64,000 nucleotides of DNA from Apoderus coryli (taxonomy: Eukaryota > Arthropoda > Insecta > Coleoptera > Attelabidae), in assembly GCA_911728435.2 (NCBI GenBank), contig OU452198.1:45909017-45973016 (forward strand). Direction: 5' to 3'. Position numbers and translations under genes: made by a program. Shown here piece by piece: positions 1 to 13,420 of this stretch. Every line of letters starts with the position of its first letter. The stretch's first letter is position 1. A model generated the notes under the pieces. That model did no database searches, was not told the origin of the DNA, and worked only from the letters and a program-made list of their open reading frames with translations.

Positions 1-1248
1 TCAGATCCCTGACAACCCTGCGGGCGCCCAATGTAGCCAACTCCAGCTCACTCAGCACGCCGTAGTTTAAGTTAAAATTAACGGGTCGTTCACGGCCGAG
101 TCTAAAATGAACCTACCTCAGAAAATGGTGCTGAACCCTCTCGATACAGACAGTGTGACAAACATAAGATGGAGACCACATCGCAGAGGCGTACTCCAAA
201 TGCGGCCTCACAAGGGATGTGCACATGGCTCTGAATGTACCAATCTGACTGAAATCCCCCGAACAACGTCTGATGAAGCCCAACATCTTAATGGACCGCG
301 ATGTCGCGCGCCTGATGTGGTCGGTGTAGCTCAGTGAAGAATCCAAGTAGACACCCAGATCCTTGACCAAAGCCTTATAATCCAAAGCGTCCCGGTCAAT
401 AAAGTATTCGTGAAAAAGTGGATCTCTAGTACGGTTAAAATTAACGCAAAAGCACTTCGATATATTCAAATCCAACCCATTCGCCTCGCACCAATGCACA
501 AGCCGAATAACATCCTCCTGCAAAAGGTAGCAATCGGATGGGCCTGCAATACGCCTTAACACTTTAGATCATCAGCAAATAACTTGATCTCACTATGAAC
601 GAAACATTGCTATATGTCATTGACAAATAAGTTAAATAATAAGGGACCCAAATGAGACCCCTGAGGAACACCAGATGAAACTAATATGGGCCTGGAATGA
701 AACTCATTGATCCGGACAACCTGAGTTCTACCACATAAGTAGCTCCCCAACCAGTCCAACATAGGCGCAGAGACTCCAACAATCCCAAGCTTCTCAATGA
801 GAAGCCGATGGTTGACACTGTCGAAAGCCTTAGAGAAGTCGGTGTAAATGGCATGAACTTGATATCCGTGCTCCAAAGCCCGGGACAAGTAGTTTGTGAA
901 TTCGAGGAGATTGAGCTCGGTAGATTTACCTGCCTGAAATCCAAATTGATCGGAGATCACTAATGGCCCTAGAGTGGCCGTCAGATAACGAGCGATCAGG
1001 TTCTCGAATAGTTTCGGAATTGAATTCAATATACAGACCGGTCGGTAATTTGTTACTTCATTTCTGTTGCCGGATTTAAAAATAGGGGTAATGAAACTAG
1101 TTTTCCATAATACAGGGAAAGTGCCAGTGGAGACCGAATGAAAATAATAACCAAAAATTAGCGAAACGTCCGTCGCGTCGTAGGGAATATCAACCTTAGT
1201 ATTTTTTTTAATTTCTTCTTCAAATATTGGTTCCTTTATATCCAACAA
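1..1248 (-). mobile_element. Degenerate Jockey-like non-LTR retrotransposon, reverse transcriptase region
   Basis: The minus strand encodes the fingers, palm and thumb of a LINE reverse transcriptase that would copy its own RNA at a target nick. The block at 1248-610 carries the motifs NYRPVCILNSIPKLFE, DFSKAFDSVNH and GVPQGSHLGPLLFNLFVNDI, in RT order. A stop at 610-612 follows directly. The catalytic FADD lies in the same frame just beyond it (about 579-568). A one-base shift then moves the thumb into another frame (562-113, ending near LVRPHLEYASAMWSP), and coding continues degenerately to the window edge. The stop and frameshift show it is dead. The endonuclease half is absent upstream, so this is a 5'-truncated copy. 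Jockey-like assignment is from motif resemblance. Confidence 0.9.
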
Positions 1249-1489
1249 AACACCACCGTCTCGAATATGTTAACAAACACAACCAAGATCAAGCCCTGAG
1301 GAACACCTGCGAACTGCGTTCAGCGTATTTTCATAGTATCGAGGTTATGCGAAAAAAATTCCTTACAAAACAAGAAAAAATCCTAAAACTCATCCGCGGA
1401 CAGTGCTTACAAGAATTTTAACAGGGTAGAAAAAGCTTTTGAAAAACAACCTTGGGTCCACTCTCTCACTTCTGTAAATAATTTGACAA

Positions 1490-2110
1490 TTTTTGAAAAA
1501 ATTGTATTTGTATAAAAGTCAAAATGTGACTAAGTTATTTGTGGGTGTGGGTACCTACAAGTCACACAATTCCGCATGTTCAACTTAACTGTCAAAAGGC
1601 AATGTAAGACGGGTTCCTTGTGCTTCAGAAACAAGTGCGAGTATATACTGATGTATTGACTTTTTTGGGTTCTGTTGTCAAAATCCCAGTAGTATTTTCG
1701 ACCGGATTGTTACCCAGAATAAAACGCGAGTTCATCACTAAAATACTGAGAGAAAGCATGAGACCAACTTACGGAAACATGGATTTGGGAATCAAAGGGA
1801 GTTTTAATGTTTTACTACACAAAAAAAGGGTGTGGAAAATTGACCACAGAAGTAGGTGTTTTACTTCTCCACTATAACACACAGGGCATGTAGGCAAGAA
1901 TATTGCTTTGAAGAAATTAATTATCCACCCTACAACCCAGACCTAGCTCCCAGTGATTGCTTTATGTTTCCCAACCTAAAAGAAAATCTTCGTGGAAAGC
2001 GTGTTCCGCCAATAAAGAGCCGAAGGCGGCGTACATTTTGAACAAAAGGAGAACATATTTTTAGAATCTATATCAAAAACTTATTTTTTCGAGCAAACAA
2101 AAAAATTATT
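1490..2110 (+). pseudogene. Decayed mariner transposase
   Basis: Pieces of a DD34D mariner transposase lie in order across several frames. A WVP...LT-like linker is at about 1550-1600. An ETWIW motif, matching the first-catalytic-site DETW context, is near 1770-1785. A GKLTTEVGVLLLHYNTQ block (mariner GKLS-GVLLLHDNA) spans about 1836-1885, with D changed to Y at the second catalytic position. The third site NYPPYNPDLAPSDCFMFPNLK spans about 1918-1980. The distance from the first to the second site is far too short, so an internal deletion is inferred. Frameshifts and stops make it a pseudogene. Its TIRs were not found. Confidence 0.75.
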
Positions 2111-3394
2111 GAATTTATGGGGTCTACTTTTACATTTAGAGAATGTTCATTTCTCAAAACTATATACTAACTAAATTGGCATAGAAGAATCAAACCAGTA
2201 GTATAGATGTACAAGCAATATGCCATGATAGTCGCAACTAAACGTCGGCGTCGATCCCTCACTCTGAATGCAGTTTATATCTGTTTATTATGAAACCTAT
2301 AAAGCAAGCAATACTTGAGAGTTAGCAAAGCCTAGAAATAAATAGTAGGTTTACCTACTTAACGATTCCTTCGGAAGCATCATATTCTACTTGATTGGCT
2401 GGATTGAATTTTAATAAAAGGATAACAGGAAGAAATAAAAGAACACCAAGCTACGAAACAAAAAATAAATCAACGCCTGTAACATTTGTCCTTTGACCAA
2501 AGGCATAAAAAATGCACAAAACCGAAGATAACTGACAATTTTACCGAAAATAAATATAAACAGATATGGTTGTTCCTTTTCAACAACGTCTCTATCGGCA
2601 TAGCTACTCAATCAAACAAAAATAAATATTCTGTACATTATAGACTAATAACGGTACTCCGTTATTTGACTAATATCTAATACTTACGTATCTCTTCAAA
2701 TTAATGTTTCAAAATAGGTTTCTCAAAAAGCTACGACATAGTGTGGTACCTGTAGTAGTGCATATATCAACATAAAAAAGAAACAGAACCAGCACCATAA
2801 TAAACATATATATATTATCTTAACACCTGATAACTTAATGACTATAGTTGAGTGGTAATTAGTTGTAGTCCGTTGGTTTAATAGTTTTTAAGAAAAGAAA
2901 CAATTATCATTTGGTAGATAAATTTAGATTAATATTATGGTAGTCAGTCAGTCAGTTCTGAAATACTTATACGTATATATAGATATACCTACCTACATAC
3001 AGAAGTATATTAAGTAGCTTGGATTTAAAAACAACATAATAATACTAATCATCATCATTTTCAATTTTCGAGGGAAAGATTTTATTACCTAATTATGAAA
3101 TCAAAATGAAATGATAAAAGCATTATGTAAAATCGAAATCTTTATAAGTTTATAATTATGATTTTATTCTAAAAATAATCGTAATAAAAGTGGATACGTA
3201 ATTCTCAAAATGCTGTGATTTAACATTGGCGATGAACATTGCAATATACTGATTTCTGCTGTGCATTAATTTAATCCTAATGAGTACTGCTCTTTCCACT
3301 TCTTTGGTCACTGTCACTGGACATTGTTGTCACAGTAGTGGTAAAACACACAATTCTATGTTGAGGGACTGAGCATAAATCCCAATTTGTTACT
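2111..3394. other. Non-coding AT-rich stretch
   Basis: Only short chance reading frames and TAGGTA-type simple sequence are visible. No gene or TIR pair was recognised. Confidence 0.5.
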
Positions 3395-3700
3395 ATTTAC
3401 AAGAAAGAAAAAGGTGGATATTAAGAACCCCACTCTCAAAATATTATTAGGAGTGATCCTAGATAGAAGACTTACCTAGGATAGCTACAAACAAAAGCAA
3501 CAACACCATGGGCAAGTCACAAATTGCTGAGAAACACATAGAGGTTAAAGACCACTGGGTGTACCAAACGGTGATAAAGCCTACTGCTCTTTACAGACGA
3601 GGGAGATCTTTCTAACGTAGACACTCTCCTTCTCCTCTAATATCCAGATACTCTAAATCTCTGATCAAAATAATAGCAAATCAAGCTTATTGCCCTGATA
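3395..3700 (+). mobile_element. R1/Jockey-type LINE fragment, RT thumb region
   Basis: The translation contains KILLGVILDRRLT followed by a stop, a degraded segment, then IEVKDHWVYQTVIKP. This matches the LGV-LD-KLTW ... VL-WVYTAVI-P order just after the RT palm in R1-like and related LINEs. The two halves are in different frames and carry stops. Nothing of the palm or endonuclease is visible next to it. It is probably a short relic of the same broad LINE type as the fragment at 12960-13420. Confidence 0.6.
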
Positions 3701-5089
3701 TGAGTTTTCATCTTTTTCGAGAGAGATGGCTAGCTCTTTTCCACTACTAGGGCTGCATTTGAGTTAAGTCTACTTTGTGTTTGCTAACATATTGCCGAAT
3801 TCAGACAAAAAAATAAACACTTTTTACTAATATTTATATTGGTTATGAAACACCATGACACACAAGACCTGGTCTAATTAAAAATAAATATTAAATATGG
3901 ATTAAATGATTTTCTATGTGGAATAACAATAATAATAAAACCAGTTCATGATAAAACACCCCCTTATAAAACGAATATCAGTGCTCATTGGCGTAGAAAA
4001 ATTTAAGAGGAAATATGAGAGAAAGAATTTTACACTAGCAAATCAATGGCGTGGAAATGATCACACAGAGAAAAGTCCACATTGTACATTTTATAATATT
4101 CTATATTTTCCAGAAGATCGAAAAAGAAATATTGTGTATAATATGGGGGAAATCTGTTCTTCTCACATCCTCTTTTATTTTTTCGCATACAGTTATAATG
4201 CGAAGGGTCGGTGTGACGTGGAAATTTTTTCATCAAAAAGTACCTTTCAATTACGGTTCTGTGAATTTTAAGAAAAGAATTTATACTTTTTTATATATCC
4301 GACTTTCTTTTTAACTGAGGGTTGTATTGTAGCATAAAACGCCTAAAAATAAAAGGATTATATAGGATATATTTATGGGTTGCTACCTTCAGTTTATAAC
4401 TTTATAATAAGTATATGCGTAAAAATATGTTTAAATTGTTTTCGAAATAAAAGTTTATTATAGTATACGAGTATTATTACATTTTTTATTCACACCTTTG
4501 GCAAATAAACCGTCAGATTAAACTTTTGCATACGTGCATACACACTTGAATTTTTATTTGCTAATGTTTGCGAACCACAATTTATAGTGTCTAAGAAAAG
4601 CTAAGATTGTAAACTTAATCAAACATTTTAATTTGGTTTTCGCTCCTATATTTTACATAGCATAGGATGTGTGTATTTGACGACTGTAGAAAGATGATCT
4701 TTACCTAATAATATGTTATTATTTGATTATGTTTCGATTATAAAAGCTATTAAGCAGATACCTATAATAATTCCCTGATTATATAAAAGTTGATAATCGC
4801 TCACCGACACTGAATTGGAATGAAAGCAAGCATTATGTTTGATAAAACACTGCGTTCTATATTTGAACTTGAACATCCTTACAAAAATGGTAGGACCAAA
4901 TTTAAAATAGATGAAGACATTTCGAATATAATCAGGCACCAGCTGGATAAAGGGATTTTATTTTACGCATGCAAACCTCTGTATATGAGCTTAAAAATTG
5001 TGGAGAATAATTTTTGCTTAAAAAAATAGACTACCGTAGCTATCAAGAAAAAACTTTTTAGGGCGACTTAAGTACACTAAACATTCATA
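3701..5089. other. Non-coding AT-rich stretch
   Basis: Overlapping reading frames of at most 107 codons near 3950-4310 show no recognisable domain, and both strands are open, which is typical of chance frames. Nothing else was seen. Confidence 0.5.
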
Positions 5090-5459
5090 CGAGGGTGCTT
5101 GGATAAGTCCGTAACTTTTAAAGAAACCCATTTTTTTGCAAAATATCATTGTATTTTTCTACATCATCTCCTTCTCTCCAACTTGTTCCTAATTTTGTAT
5201 TCCTCCTAAATAACAAAATTCCGCAAGGCCCTCAAAGTATGCGGTTGTTTCAATGATGACCTCTTCATTCGACCCGAATCTGCTGCGCACGAAATTAACA
5301 AGGTTAGTTGCTTTCAATAGCTGTCAAAGATACACTAAATGACGCAGCTTGGTCAAAATTTAACACTTAGATAGATGACAATTAACGAGAACAGTGTTGC
5401 CATTAAAGTTACTGCGCGGGAAATTCAAAATGTCACAGACTTATGAAACCATCCGCTCG
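5090..5459 (-). mobile_element. Internally deleted mariner element with TIRs
   Basis: A 370-bp element is flanked by TA (5088-5089 and 5460-5461). The left end CGAGGGTGCTTGGATAAGTC pairs imperfectly with the reverse complement of the right end, CGAGCGGATGGTTTCATAAG. On the minus strand about 5300-5095 encodes a decayed mariner transposase C-terminus: RFGSNEEVIIETTAYFEGL, then GGIQ and LEQVGEKE, matching the usual SNEEVIAETEAYFE...GI-KLE-RW order. The catalytic core is missing, so this is a non-autonomous deletion derivative that kept both ends. The divergent TIRs point to an old insertion. Confidence 0.85.
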
Positions 5460-7579
5460 TACATTGAACCAAAATGAAAAACAATAATAATAAATACAGC
5501 TATTTTTAGTTGGATCACTATAAATTTCGCATATACAACACCATAAAACTCATAAATTCGTCTGAAAAAAAAAAGAGATGAAGAAGAAGAAAAAATACTC
5601 TCCCATATTTCATCTTATATACGCGAAAGCGTGCAATATTACATTTTCGCTTCTTTTTTTTACGACTTTCACGTTTTTCTTTCTATATATAACTATACAC
5701 AATTTCTCCTTTTTCTTTAACAAAAAGGGCGTGAATCGTCCAGATAAGGGAAAAAGACATAAAAGAATTTTTATTTTTTGAAATAAATATACCCTATTAG
5801 ACGTAAAAAGGGAATGAGAAACAGTTTATTTTATACAAATATTAATTTACACAAATATACCGATATACCTATTAGTTTTCGAAAATAAAAAACCTTACCT
5901 TGTTCGGATGAAGTCCGTTGAGCCAAAATTGCCAGCACAGGCAGCGTTCGTAACATAAAACCCATACCGCCCAGACACCTCCGAGTAATTTTGAGATTTG
6001 CTAGTTCGTTGTTTGTTGTCCAGCCTTAATTGGCGGACCGGCCAGTAGGGTGACTACTTCATTCTAAAACAAAATTATAAAATATTTTAAAACATTATTA
6101 AACAAAGTAGTTGCATTAAAATCACAGGCTGGATTATTTTCATATTTTTCGAAGGTGTATTTCTTATATATGTTTGAGCATGAAGAATTATTCACGTAAA
6201 TTTCCTTATCTCTTTTTAAAGTAGATCTTTTCCAAAAAGGACTAGGTATATACATTATAAAATATTTAAATAAGGATTTCTTATATAGGAGAAATTGATA
6301 ACTGTTTTAGAGAACAGTGAGTTTGAGTTCCAGCAGAACTATTCAGATAAATGAAAATAACAAACAAAAATCCATTAATTAAAATTACCTTTTTCGGTAC
6401 TCAAAACATCTCTGTACCGTTTTGATTTATCCCTCGATGACTTGTTTTAATTCCTAGTAATATATTTTAAGCGCAACGTTTATCAATGGATGAAGAAGCA
6501 TAACGTAAAAATTAATCTATTCTAAACAAAATCTAGCACTGCTTGTTGGTAGCTGCAGAAATAATGAGAAATCTCATACCTACCACCCATAAAATCTTAA
6601 ATGAACTGCTTTGTAATCCAGCATAAATTGAAAAATTTCGGCAATTCGTTATTTGATTTTGCATACGTAATGTATCTTCTATAGGTAGATATAGTAATTC
6701 TTATAAATAAGATTATAAGCAGTCGAATCGGTTTTCTTCCATACTTTTATTGCCTTGTTGTGTGAACCAACCCCCTATTCTTATGAGAAGGTATAACGAC
6801 CGGATCATATTTGAGAAAATGAGAATAAAAGAAAAAATGTAATAATAATTAGCCCGTGGCCCTTGTAAATAAAGTCCGTCTAGTGCACTAGAAAATGCTA
6901 GACGTTAGCAGAATGTTGCTTATGCTTCATAACTACATGACAAAAAAGAACCGAAAATGTGTTCTATGTTCACAAAAAAACCTGTATGATCAAACATCAC
7001 AAAGTTCCTTTTCTCTACCGTTTGCCAAACAAGAGATTAAAAAAAGAAAGAAAAATAAAAAAAATAGTCAAAAGGAAAAGAAGAGGACGCAAAACATCTC
7101 TCATGCATTATAATACGGCATAGGTAGAAGTGGATGCCTAAAATTTATAGCTGGCCATACACTAGCTACTTTCTGCTATATTATTGCAAATTTTTTCTAG
7201 ATTCGATGTTCGGGGTGAATTGATAATTTCTTTTCCATATATTTAAAATTATAATACATACATATTATGTATCTAAAAATATAGCCCATTAATAATAATA
7301 TCTATTGTGTAGGTTTGACACAAGTCAAAGTCAACAAACTAATATGAAACGTAAACACAATAACGAACATCAAACAGTAAAATCACTAAAATCATTCATC
7401 AAACGTGTAGAAACATTTTTGTATTAAATACGCTTTTAAGTTTGACTTTTGACTTAAATGGCTTCACCGACTTCAAGTAGTACATTAAAGAATTTTGTTC
7501 TTGTCTTGCGGCATTGATCCTATACTCAAATTTAGCTTAATGTTGGTCTCAAGTCTCGTACGGTATGGCTAAACATGCA
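5460..7579. other. Non-coding AT-rich stretch
   Basis: No convincing gene. Reading frames at 5578 and 6895 are lysine-rich, poly(A)-driven and unlike known proteins. The 7441-7579 part may hold more of the LINE lying to its right, but no motif could be placed. Confidence 0.5.
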
Positions 7580-8010
7580 CCTAACAACATGTTAATGGCA
7601 AGGTTTTCGATTTTTCAGCGTTAACTTGAACAAGTTGCAGTCCACCCTCCAACTCAGATTTTAGAAATTTCACACAACCCTCAGAAAATCCGTACCTGTA
7701 TAATTTTGTCATAAACTTATCGTGAGCATGCCCAGAACATACTCATTGGGATTGACGATGCCGCTGTCGCCAATGATAGCCTGAGTGGTGCATAAATTTT
7801 CCCTAAAGTCAAATTGTCTTTCAATGAACAAGTTATATTTGTTCAATCAGGTACCTTTCTCCTGATGGCTCTCTTAAAAACCTTACTAAGAATAGGAACA
7901 ATCGATATACGCCTATAGTTTCATTTGTCCTCGACTGCGTCCTCTTCCTCTTATAAATGGGAATAACCCAATAGAAGATTTCAGGATAGACATTGAATTA
8001 TTTACTAATT
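7580..8010 (-). mobile_element. Degenerate LINE reverse transcriptase fragment
   Basis: Read on the minus strand, RT landmarks occur in order over several frames: PEIFYWVIPIYK, then ISIVPILSKVFKRAI, an RQF-F-like segment, DKFMTKLYRYGFSEGCVKFL, and a degraded run ending KSKTLPLT just where GVPQGS would follow. These correspond to the fingers and early palm of a Jockey/CR1-like RT. The catalytic aspartate segments cannot be read. At least three frame changes and several stops show it is dead. Confidence 0.75.
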
Positions 8011-9280
8011 TTATGACATTTCTAGTACACCCGCTACATTAGTTTTCATAATATTATGTAATCACAGTTTTTATGGATGCGGCGGCGCTTACCTTATGTG
8101 TTGAATGACTGACAGAAAGGGACATTTTTGAATTCCCATCCAATTACTTGACAAACAATCAAGCAAAGAAATATTCAGCAAAATATTATTTACACGTTCG
8201 GTATAATCTTTAATTCATGCTTGTTTTATTTAAAATTTCTGTAGTATTTAAACAAACAAAAACATGGATAAGAACAAAATATTTGGGGGTAAGGACCTCC
8301 GCATACGTATACCTTTCATAATATATAGACTCGAGTGGGAGTAATGCCTCATTAGTAGACTATATCCTTTTTGTACTTTTTTTTCGTCACCTAGATACTT
8401 AAAACCTCAAGTTTTAATCGATGCACGGCGTCGCATGTAGACTACATACCTAGCGTCGATTTTTTTTTTTTTTTTTTTTGTAAATGCAAGCGCGCCCGCT
8501 TATTTTTTTACCTCTCATTCTCTTTTTTCTTTCATTCTGATGATGGCAGAGGTATACGATTTTTCGTTCTAGTTTTTCTTTTTATATTTTTGGTTTGCCT
8601 CAGCTCTATATAAATATGTGTTACGGTTATAGCATTTTGAAAAATGAACGACCATACAAAGAAAAAATATTTCGAAGGCTTTTTGACGCAAGTATATAAT
8701 ATACGTTTGGCTTAATTGCATTATACCAGGTTATAGTTTTGAAGCTCTATGTGACAGTTCTTAATGAATTATTAATACCTACATAATTAAATTATAAGCA
8801 ACATGTAGCCCTTTTCATCAAACTTTGTAAGTAATTAAAAGTTAACAGCGGCAGATAAATATTATATTGAAAAATTTAGTACAGATATTTTTCTAACATT
8901 AGCCGAAACTTCTATTTTTCATCAGCCACTTTTATCAAATCTTGTGCTACTTCTTGAATAACGACATTGACATAGTATCAGTAACATGACATATGGCTGA
9001 AAGAATCTTCTCATAATTAGTAAAATTTTGTAGGTATTTGAAATTTTAATGTAATTAATGTCAAATTTGCATAAAGTATTATTCGTGTTCCAATATATCC
9101 ACTTAATGTGGAATGAGAGATACGTAATGGTAAAATACATACACCCAAAACACATTTTAATGTAAAATATTATACAATGTATCTACATAATATTATACCT
9201 AATACCTATAGGGTTTTGTAATTAAATCGATTAGTGAAGAATAAAAAATGTCCATGGCAGGTGTTTGTATAATGTAATGT
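8011..9280. other. Non-coding stretch with poly(T) tract
   Basis: No gene seen. It contains a pure T run at about 8461-8479 and otherwise AT-rich unique-looking sequence. Confidence 0.5.
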
Positions 9281-9325
9281 GTAGCAGCAGCAGCAGTAGT
9301 AGTAGTAGTAGTAATAATAGTAGTG
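9281..9325. repeat. (CAG)n-(TAG)n trinucleotide microsatellite
   Basis: GCAGCAGCAGCAG passes into TAGTAGTAGTAG and then a decayed TAATAATAG tail. It is a CAG array drifting to TAG, with no coding frame around it. Confidence 0.9.
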
Positions 9326-9789
9326 AATGCACTGGCTGAAATTTAAGACAAAAGGCGATTATTTTACCAGAGCTTAAAACAGTCTGCCTGCTTGCGCTTG
9401 CTTGCCAAACGTCTCACTATTATATGGAAAAATGTTAGATTCCATTAACTTTTAATAAACAATAATATTTAGTAAACCAATAGCACAATTTTTTTGCGAG
9501 TTATACTTTAATTCAATCATTAGTCCCTTTAATTTACAGAATTTGATCTTAAAACACAAGATTGAAAAGTAAATTTTCCTTAAAATGCAGTCCTGATAAA
9601 AAGTTGTATTTTTTCAGTATAGGTACATAATTTATATCAAAGTATTTACCTAGCAATAGCAGAAAATAAAATACGTCGAATCAGCTGGAAAATTTTGATG
9701 TTTTTACTGGTATACAACGGGGCGTTTTTAATTGCGCTGAATGGTGGGGTTTAGTCGTGACATATTCTATGACTCATCATTAAGCAACT

Positions 9790-10030
9790 CAATCGGGAAG
9801 AAAAGTAAAGACATTGGAGAAATTAAACACGACGCCGTTATAAAGTTCCTGGATCAGCAAGGAAAGTCTGTTCTAACCATTTGGAGATGTCATCGGTTTA
9901 CGAGTAATCTTACACAGAAAAAAACTATAGCGAAGAAAACTCTCGCCTGATGAAGCCTATTGAGGTGACCACTCCAGCACTTGTTGACAAAATTATACTG
10001 GGAGACGCTGCCAACTGCCCAAGAAGTGAT
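9790..10030 (+). pseudogene. Mariner transposase N-terminal fragment
   Basis: The translation gives IKHDAVIKFLDQQGKSVLTI, matching the mariner N-terminal helix-turn-helix (RAVIKF...GKSA-EI). After a frame change comes IEVTTPALVDKIILGD, matching the second HTH (VTTPEIVDKIHDMVLGDRR). The linker between them is degraded and in another frame. The catalytic half is absent downstream. This is the DNA-binding end of a dead mariner. TIRs were not recognised. Confidence 0.65.
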
Positions 10031-12959
10031 TTTCTTGTGTATAAAATTATCTATCTATATATGACTTGAATGTATGAATGATAATTTCAAAACATTAACT
10101 TGTCTGAAGAAGCATTTGTTTTAACATAGTAGTTTGATGTTTTCCAATTTTTAAGATTTAGACAGATTGTATAATAAAACAACTTATTTGAGCTCAACAA
10201 GTTTTGTCATTTGTGCAGAATTTATTAAATAGTTTGTTAGATGTTTGAATGATTTATTGAAGTAATGCCCATACTCCATACATACACATAGGTATTCTAC
10301 CAGACGTCGATTCTGGACGTACTATTTTTCATATTATTTTATCTACATTTCTATAGAACTTTTAATTGTGTAAATTTTACATAATCGAGAACCATGTTTC
10401 TGTGTTCCTTGTATAATTACTACTGCAGTGTGTAATATACAATAATATATATACATACATCTTAATCACTCCCTGTTTTGGTAATTTAAACATTATTAAA
10501 ATAAAAGAATATAAAAACAAAAATGCAATAAAAATGGTGTAAAATTTTATTTTTGTTGTAAAATTTATTTACTTCAGTGTAGTTGAAAAAATATGCCACA
10601 TATAAAAGTGTCATGAAAAAATATATATTCGTGTAAAAGAAACAACTTTTAGTGTCATATATTTTATTTAAAAACTTTATATATTTTTTGACGTACCTAT
10701 AAAGGTATATTTGGTATAATATGGACGAAATACACACCTCTTCACATGACAAACAAGAACGTAAATTTTTCTGAAAAAAGACCTACCTACGTACCTATAT
10801 ACCAAATTCATAACAACATCTTTATTCATTTTTATGTATTATAGGTTATCGAGGTCTTCCTCACTTCAATAAATCATAGTAACTAAGATGGATTTCAAAG
10901 TGAACATATATAAATAGGGACATACGGTATGCATCTTTTGAGTGATGATTTCATAAAGAAATATTTTGATTTTCACGTGTATCGGTAAGACTTTTTATGT
11001 GCAACAGATCGCTCGTTGGTTTATATTATAAATATGAGAGGGCAATCTCCCAAAACCCTAATACAACTGCAAAATGAAAATAACCATCTACAGTTTTTTA
11101 TTTGCCGATAGAAATATTCTGCCTTTTGAGAGGTGTATTGTTTTGAAGACCAGGTCTTCCTTGGCGATATTTTACATGCAACGAACTGATCCGGAAATTT
11201 AAAGTCACCTTTGTTTACCTGTCTGAAGCAACAGAAATTCCTTTGCACGGTTGCCATGAGCTTTCATGCACTTAGAATTCTCTTTGCCTTCTTTGGAATA
11301 ATTCCACCATCAGCTTCCACCCATTGTCGAATGAATGGAAAGACACACTTGCGAATGTCTCGGTCTTAAATAACTACAATTATTGTTAATTTATATCATC
11401 GCACGATAGCTAGTGTAAATTTTAAGTGTGGTTTCTATACATTTTCATTAATTGAAATTTCCAACACAGCTATGTATACCTATATGCTAAAGCTCTATGT
11501 TTTCTTCCTCATTTTTCGTGCGTGCATCATGTAAATTCACGAAACGTATGGAACATAATAAACACACGAAAAAAGTCGCTTTCCTTCTGACCCAGATCGC
11601 ATTAATTAAAATTTCAACCGCATGTATATACTCGCTAGAATAAAAATAATAAAAAAAATACAGAAACTGTAAGTACGGAGTTTTTTGCAAGATTTTGAGC
11701 ATAAAATAATAATAGATGCCGAAAATGGAATTATATTATGATGGAAAATGTACTAAAGAAATATTACACCGAATGTTCATGTCCTCAGTGTATTACAACC
11801 GCGGTTGCATTTCAAAAAACACTGCATTATCAAATGTTAAGCACCTTAGGACTTTTAATTCTAATAATTCTAAGGTACATTACCTATATATACCTACGTA
11901 TATAATTTAGGTAAAGTTCCGTTCACATATACATATTATAATTTTTTGTCCTATGCATAGTTATTATAAAAATCCACTATTATTAGGCATCTTTTATAAA
12001 ACAAAATCCAAAACTCCCAGTTTTTCATTGTTTTGCTACCGGTTGCAAAATCACATAAGACATAGATACCGTATTATGTTAACCAAATTAATTAAATATT
12101 CTATTTAGTTGGGAGCACATTTATACTTACTATTTTCAAATAATACCTCATTCCAAATTTATGTAATGTTTTGAAAATACATAGGTATAATGAAACTGCC
12201 GAAATATACACAGAATTTTGTAAATGAATACGCTGTAGCACTGTTTTGTGTTTTGAAAATAGAAAGGCATCCATATGCATCCAGTTTTATTATGGGGCAC
12301 CAGCAGCCATAATGTGTCATAAAATACATTTTAATTAAGAGGGTGTTAAAAAGACGTCTGCCAGTTGTGCATTTTCTGGATGTAATAATATGTACAGATG
12401 TGCTTTGTACTGAAGTCTAATAGCGCGATTTATATACAAATTTTTAATTATGTATAGACAGACTCCTTCCTTTCGTCGTATAATATGTATTTGTATGACT
12501 TAATTTTAATTAGGGAGTTTATTAGAGGTGAATTACGGGCGCCTTAAATAACATCTACGATATCATATACCTAATTTAAATGCAGGTACCTACACAAATG
12601 TTAAGAGTTTTGTTTAATTTAAATCGCCGATATATTATTCCTCAATAAAGTCGAGAATATTCAAGGTAGTTGAAAGACGTATATTTTAGATATTGTTTAT
12701 ATATATTTTTTATTATAACTGTCTCCTCTTGAAAAATGCACATATATTTTACATTTTATTCCTATGCGTTGCTAATATTATATAGTTATATATTATAAGT
12801 TTACAATAGTACCATTGGCAATTATTACTCTCTCTTTCACTTCCATTATTGACGCCAATCGACCTGACTGGAGAGATTACAGAAATGAGAAGTCAAATTA
12901 TCCTGGATCATAAAATTATTTCGAATAAGCATATATGTTGAAATAATTGTTAACGAAGC
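10031..12959. other. Non-coding AT-rich stretch
   Basis: Short frames only, the longest being 88 codons on the minus strand at 10486-10752, which is tyrosine- and phenylalanine-rich and unrecognised. A minus-strand frame at 11257-11021 is compositionally more protein-like but I could not assign it. Confidence 0.45.
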
Positions 12960-13420
12960 AACAAAACCTATTATGTGTGCAGCCTGCTGGCAAGCAAAGC
13001 TGAATATGCGACACCTACCATGGACTACTGCATAATAATTTGGTGGAGAACGTGCCCAACCACTAGAGCGCTAGAGGCCATCATACACCTCTGCATTTGG
13101 TAATTGAAAGACCAACGAATGAATCAACGTTAGGAGTACCTGGGAAGGGGGCTGCAGAAAGGAGAATAAAAATCATTTACTCTAATGACAAAACCCCAAA
13201 ATGAAATAACTCTGAGAGCAATTTCACCGTAAAGGCAAGTAACGGGATAGAATGGGAAAAATAGAAATCACAAAGAAAATATTACAGACAGCTCCATGGC
13301 GAATAAACGTACTGGAGCAGGAGTATCCGCACCTGGACTATACCAGCGTGTTTTCGGTGGAAATTCACTCAATTAAAAGATGTGTGTAATTTAGCCTTGG
13401 AGTCGGTCTGCTTAATCCGC
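12960..13420 (+). mobile_element. R1-type LINE fragment, RT end and RNase H region
   Basis: Near 13010-13100 the translation reads PTMDYCIIIWW, RTCPTT and ALEAIIHLC, resembling the ITYGSLVWW ... RTTPTAALE-ML-LPPL stretch at the RT/RNase H boundary of R1-like LINEs. Near 13340-13390 a second frame reads VFSVEIHSIKRCV, matching the RNase H motif VFQAEVYAI--C whose glutamate is catalytic. Frames change repeatedly. Assignment is tentative because each motif is short. Confidence 0.5.

Noticed and set aside
3948..4314. Overlapping 68-107 codon frames on both strands
   Set aside because: Open on both strands in AT-rich DNA with no motif; chance frames.
10486..10752. 88-codon minus-strand frame with hydrophobic residues
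   Set aside because: Y/F/I-rich composition follows from A/T content; no start context or homologue.
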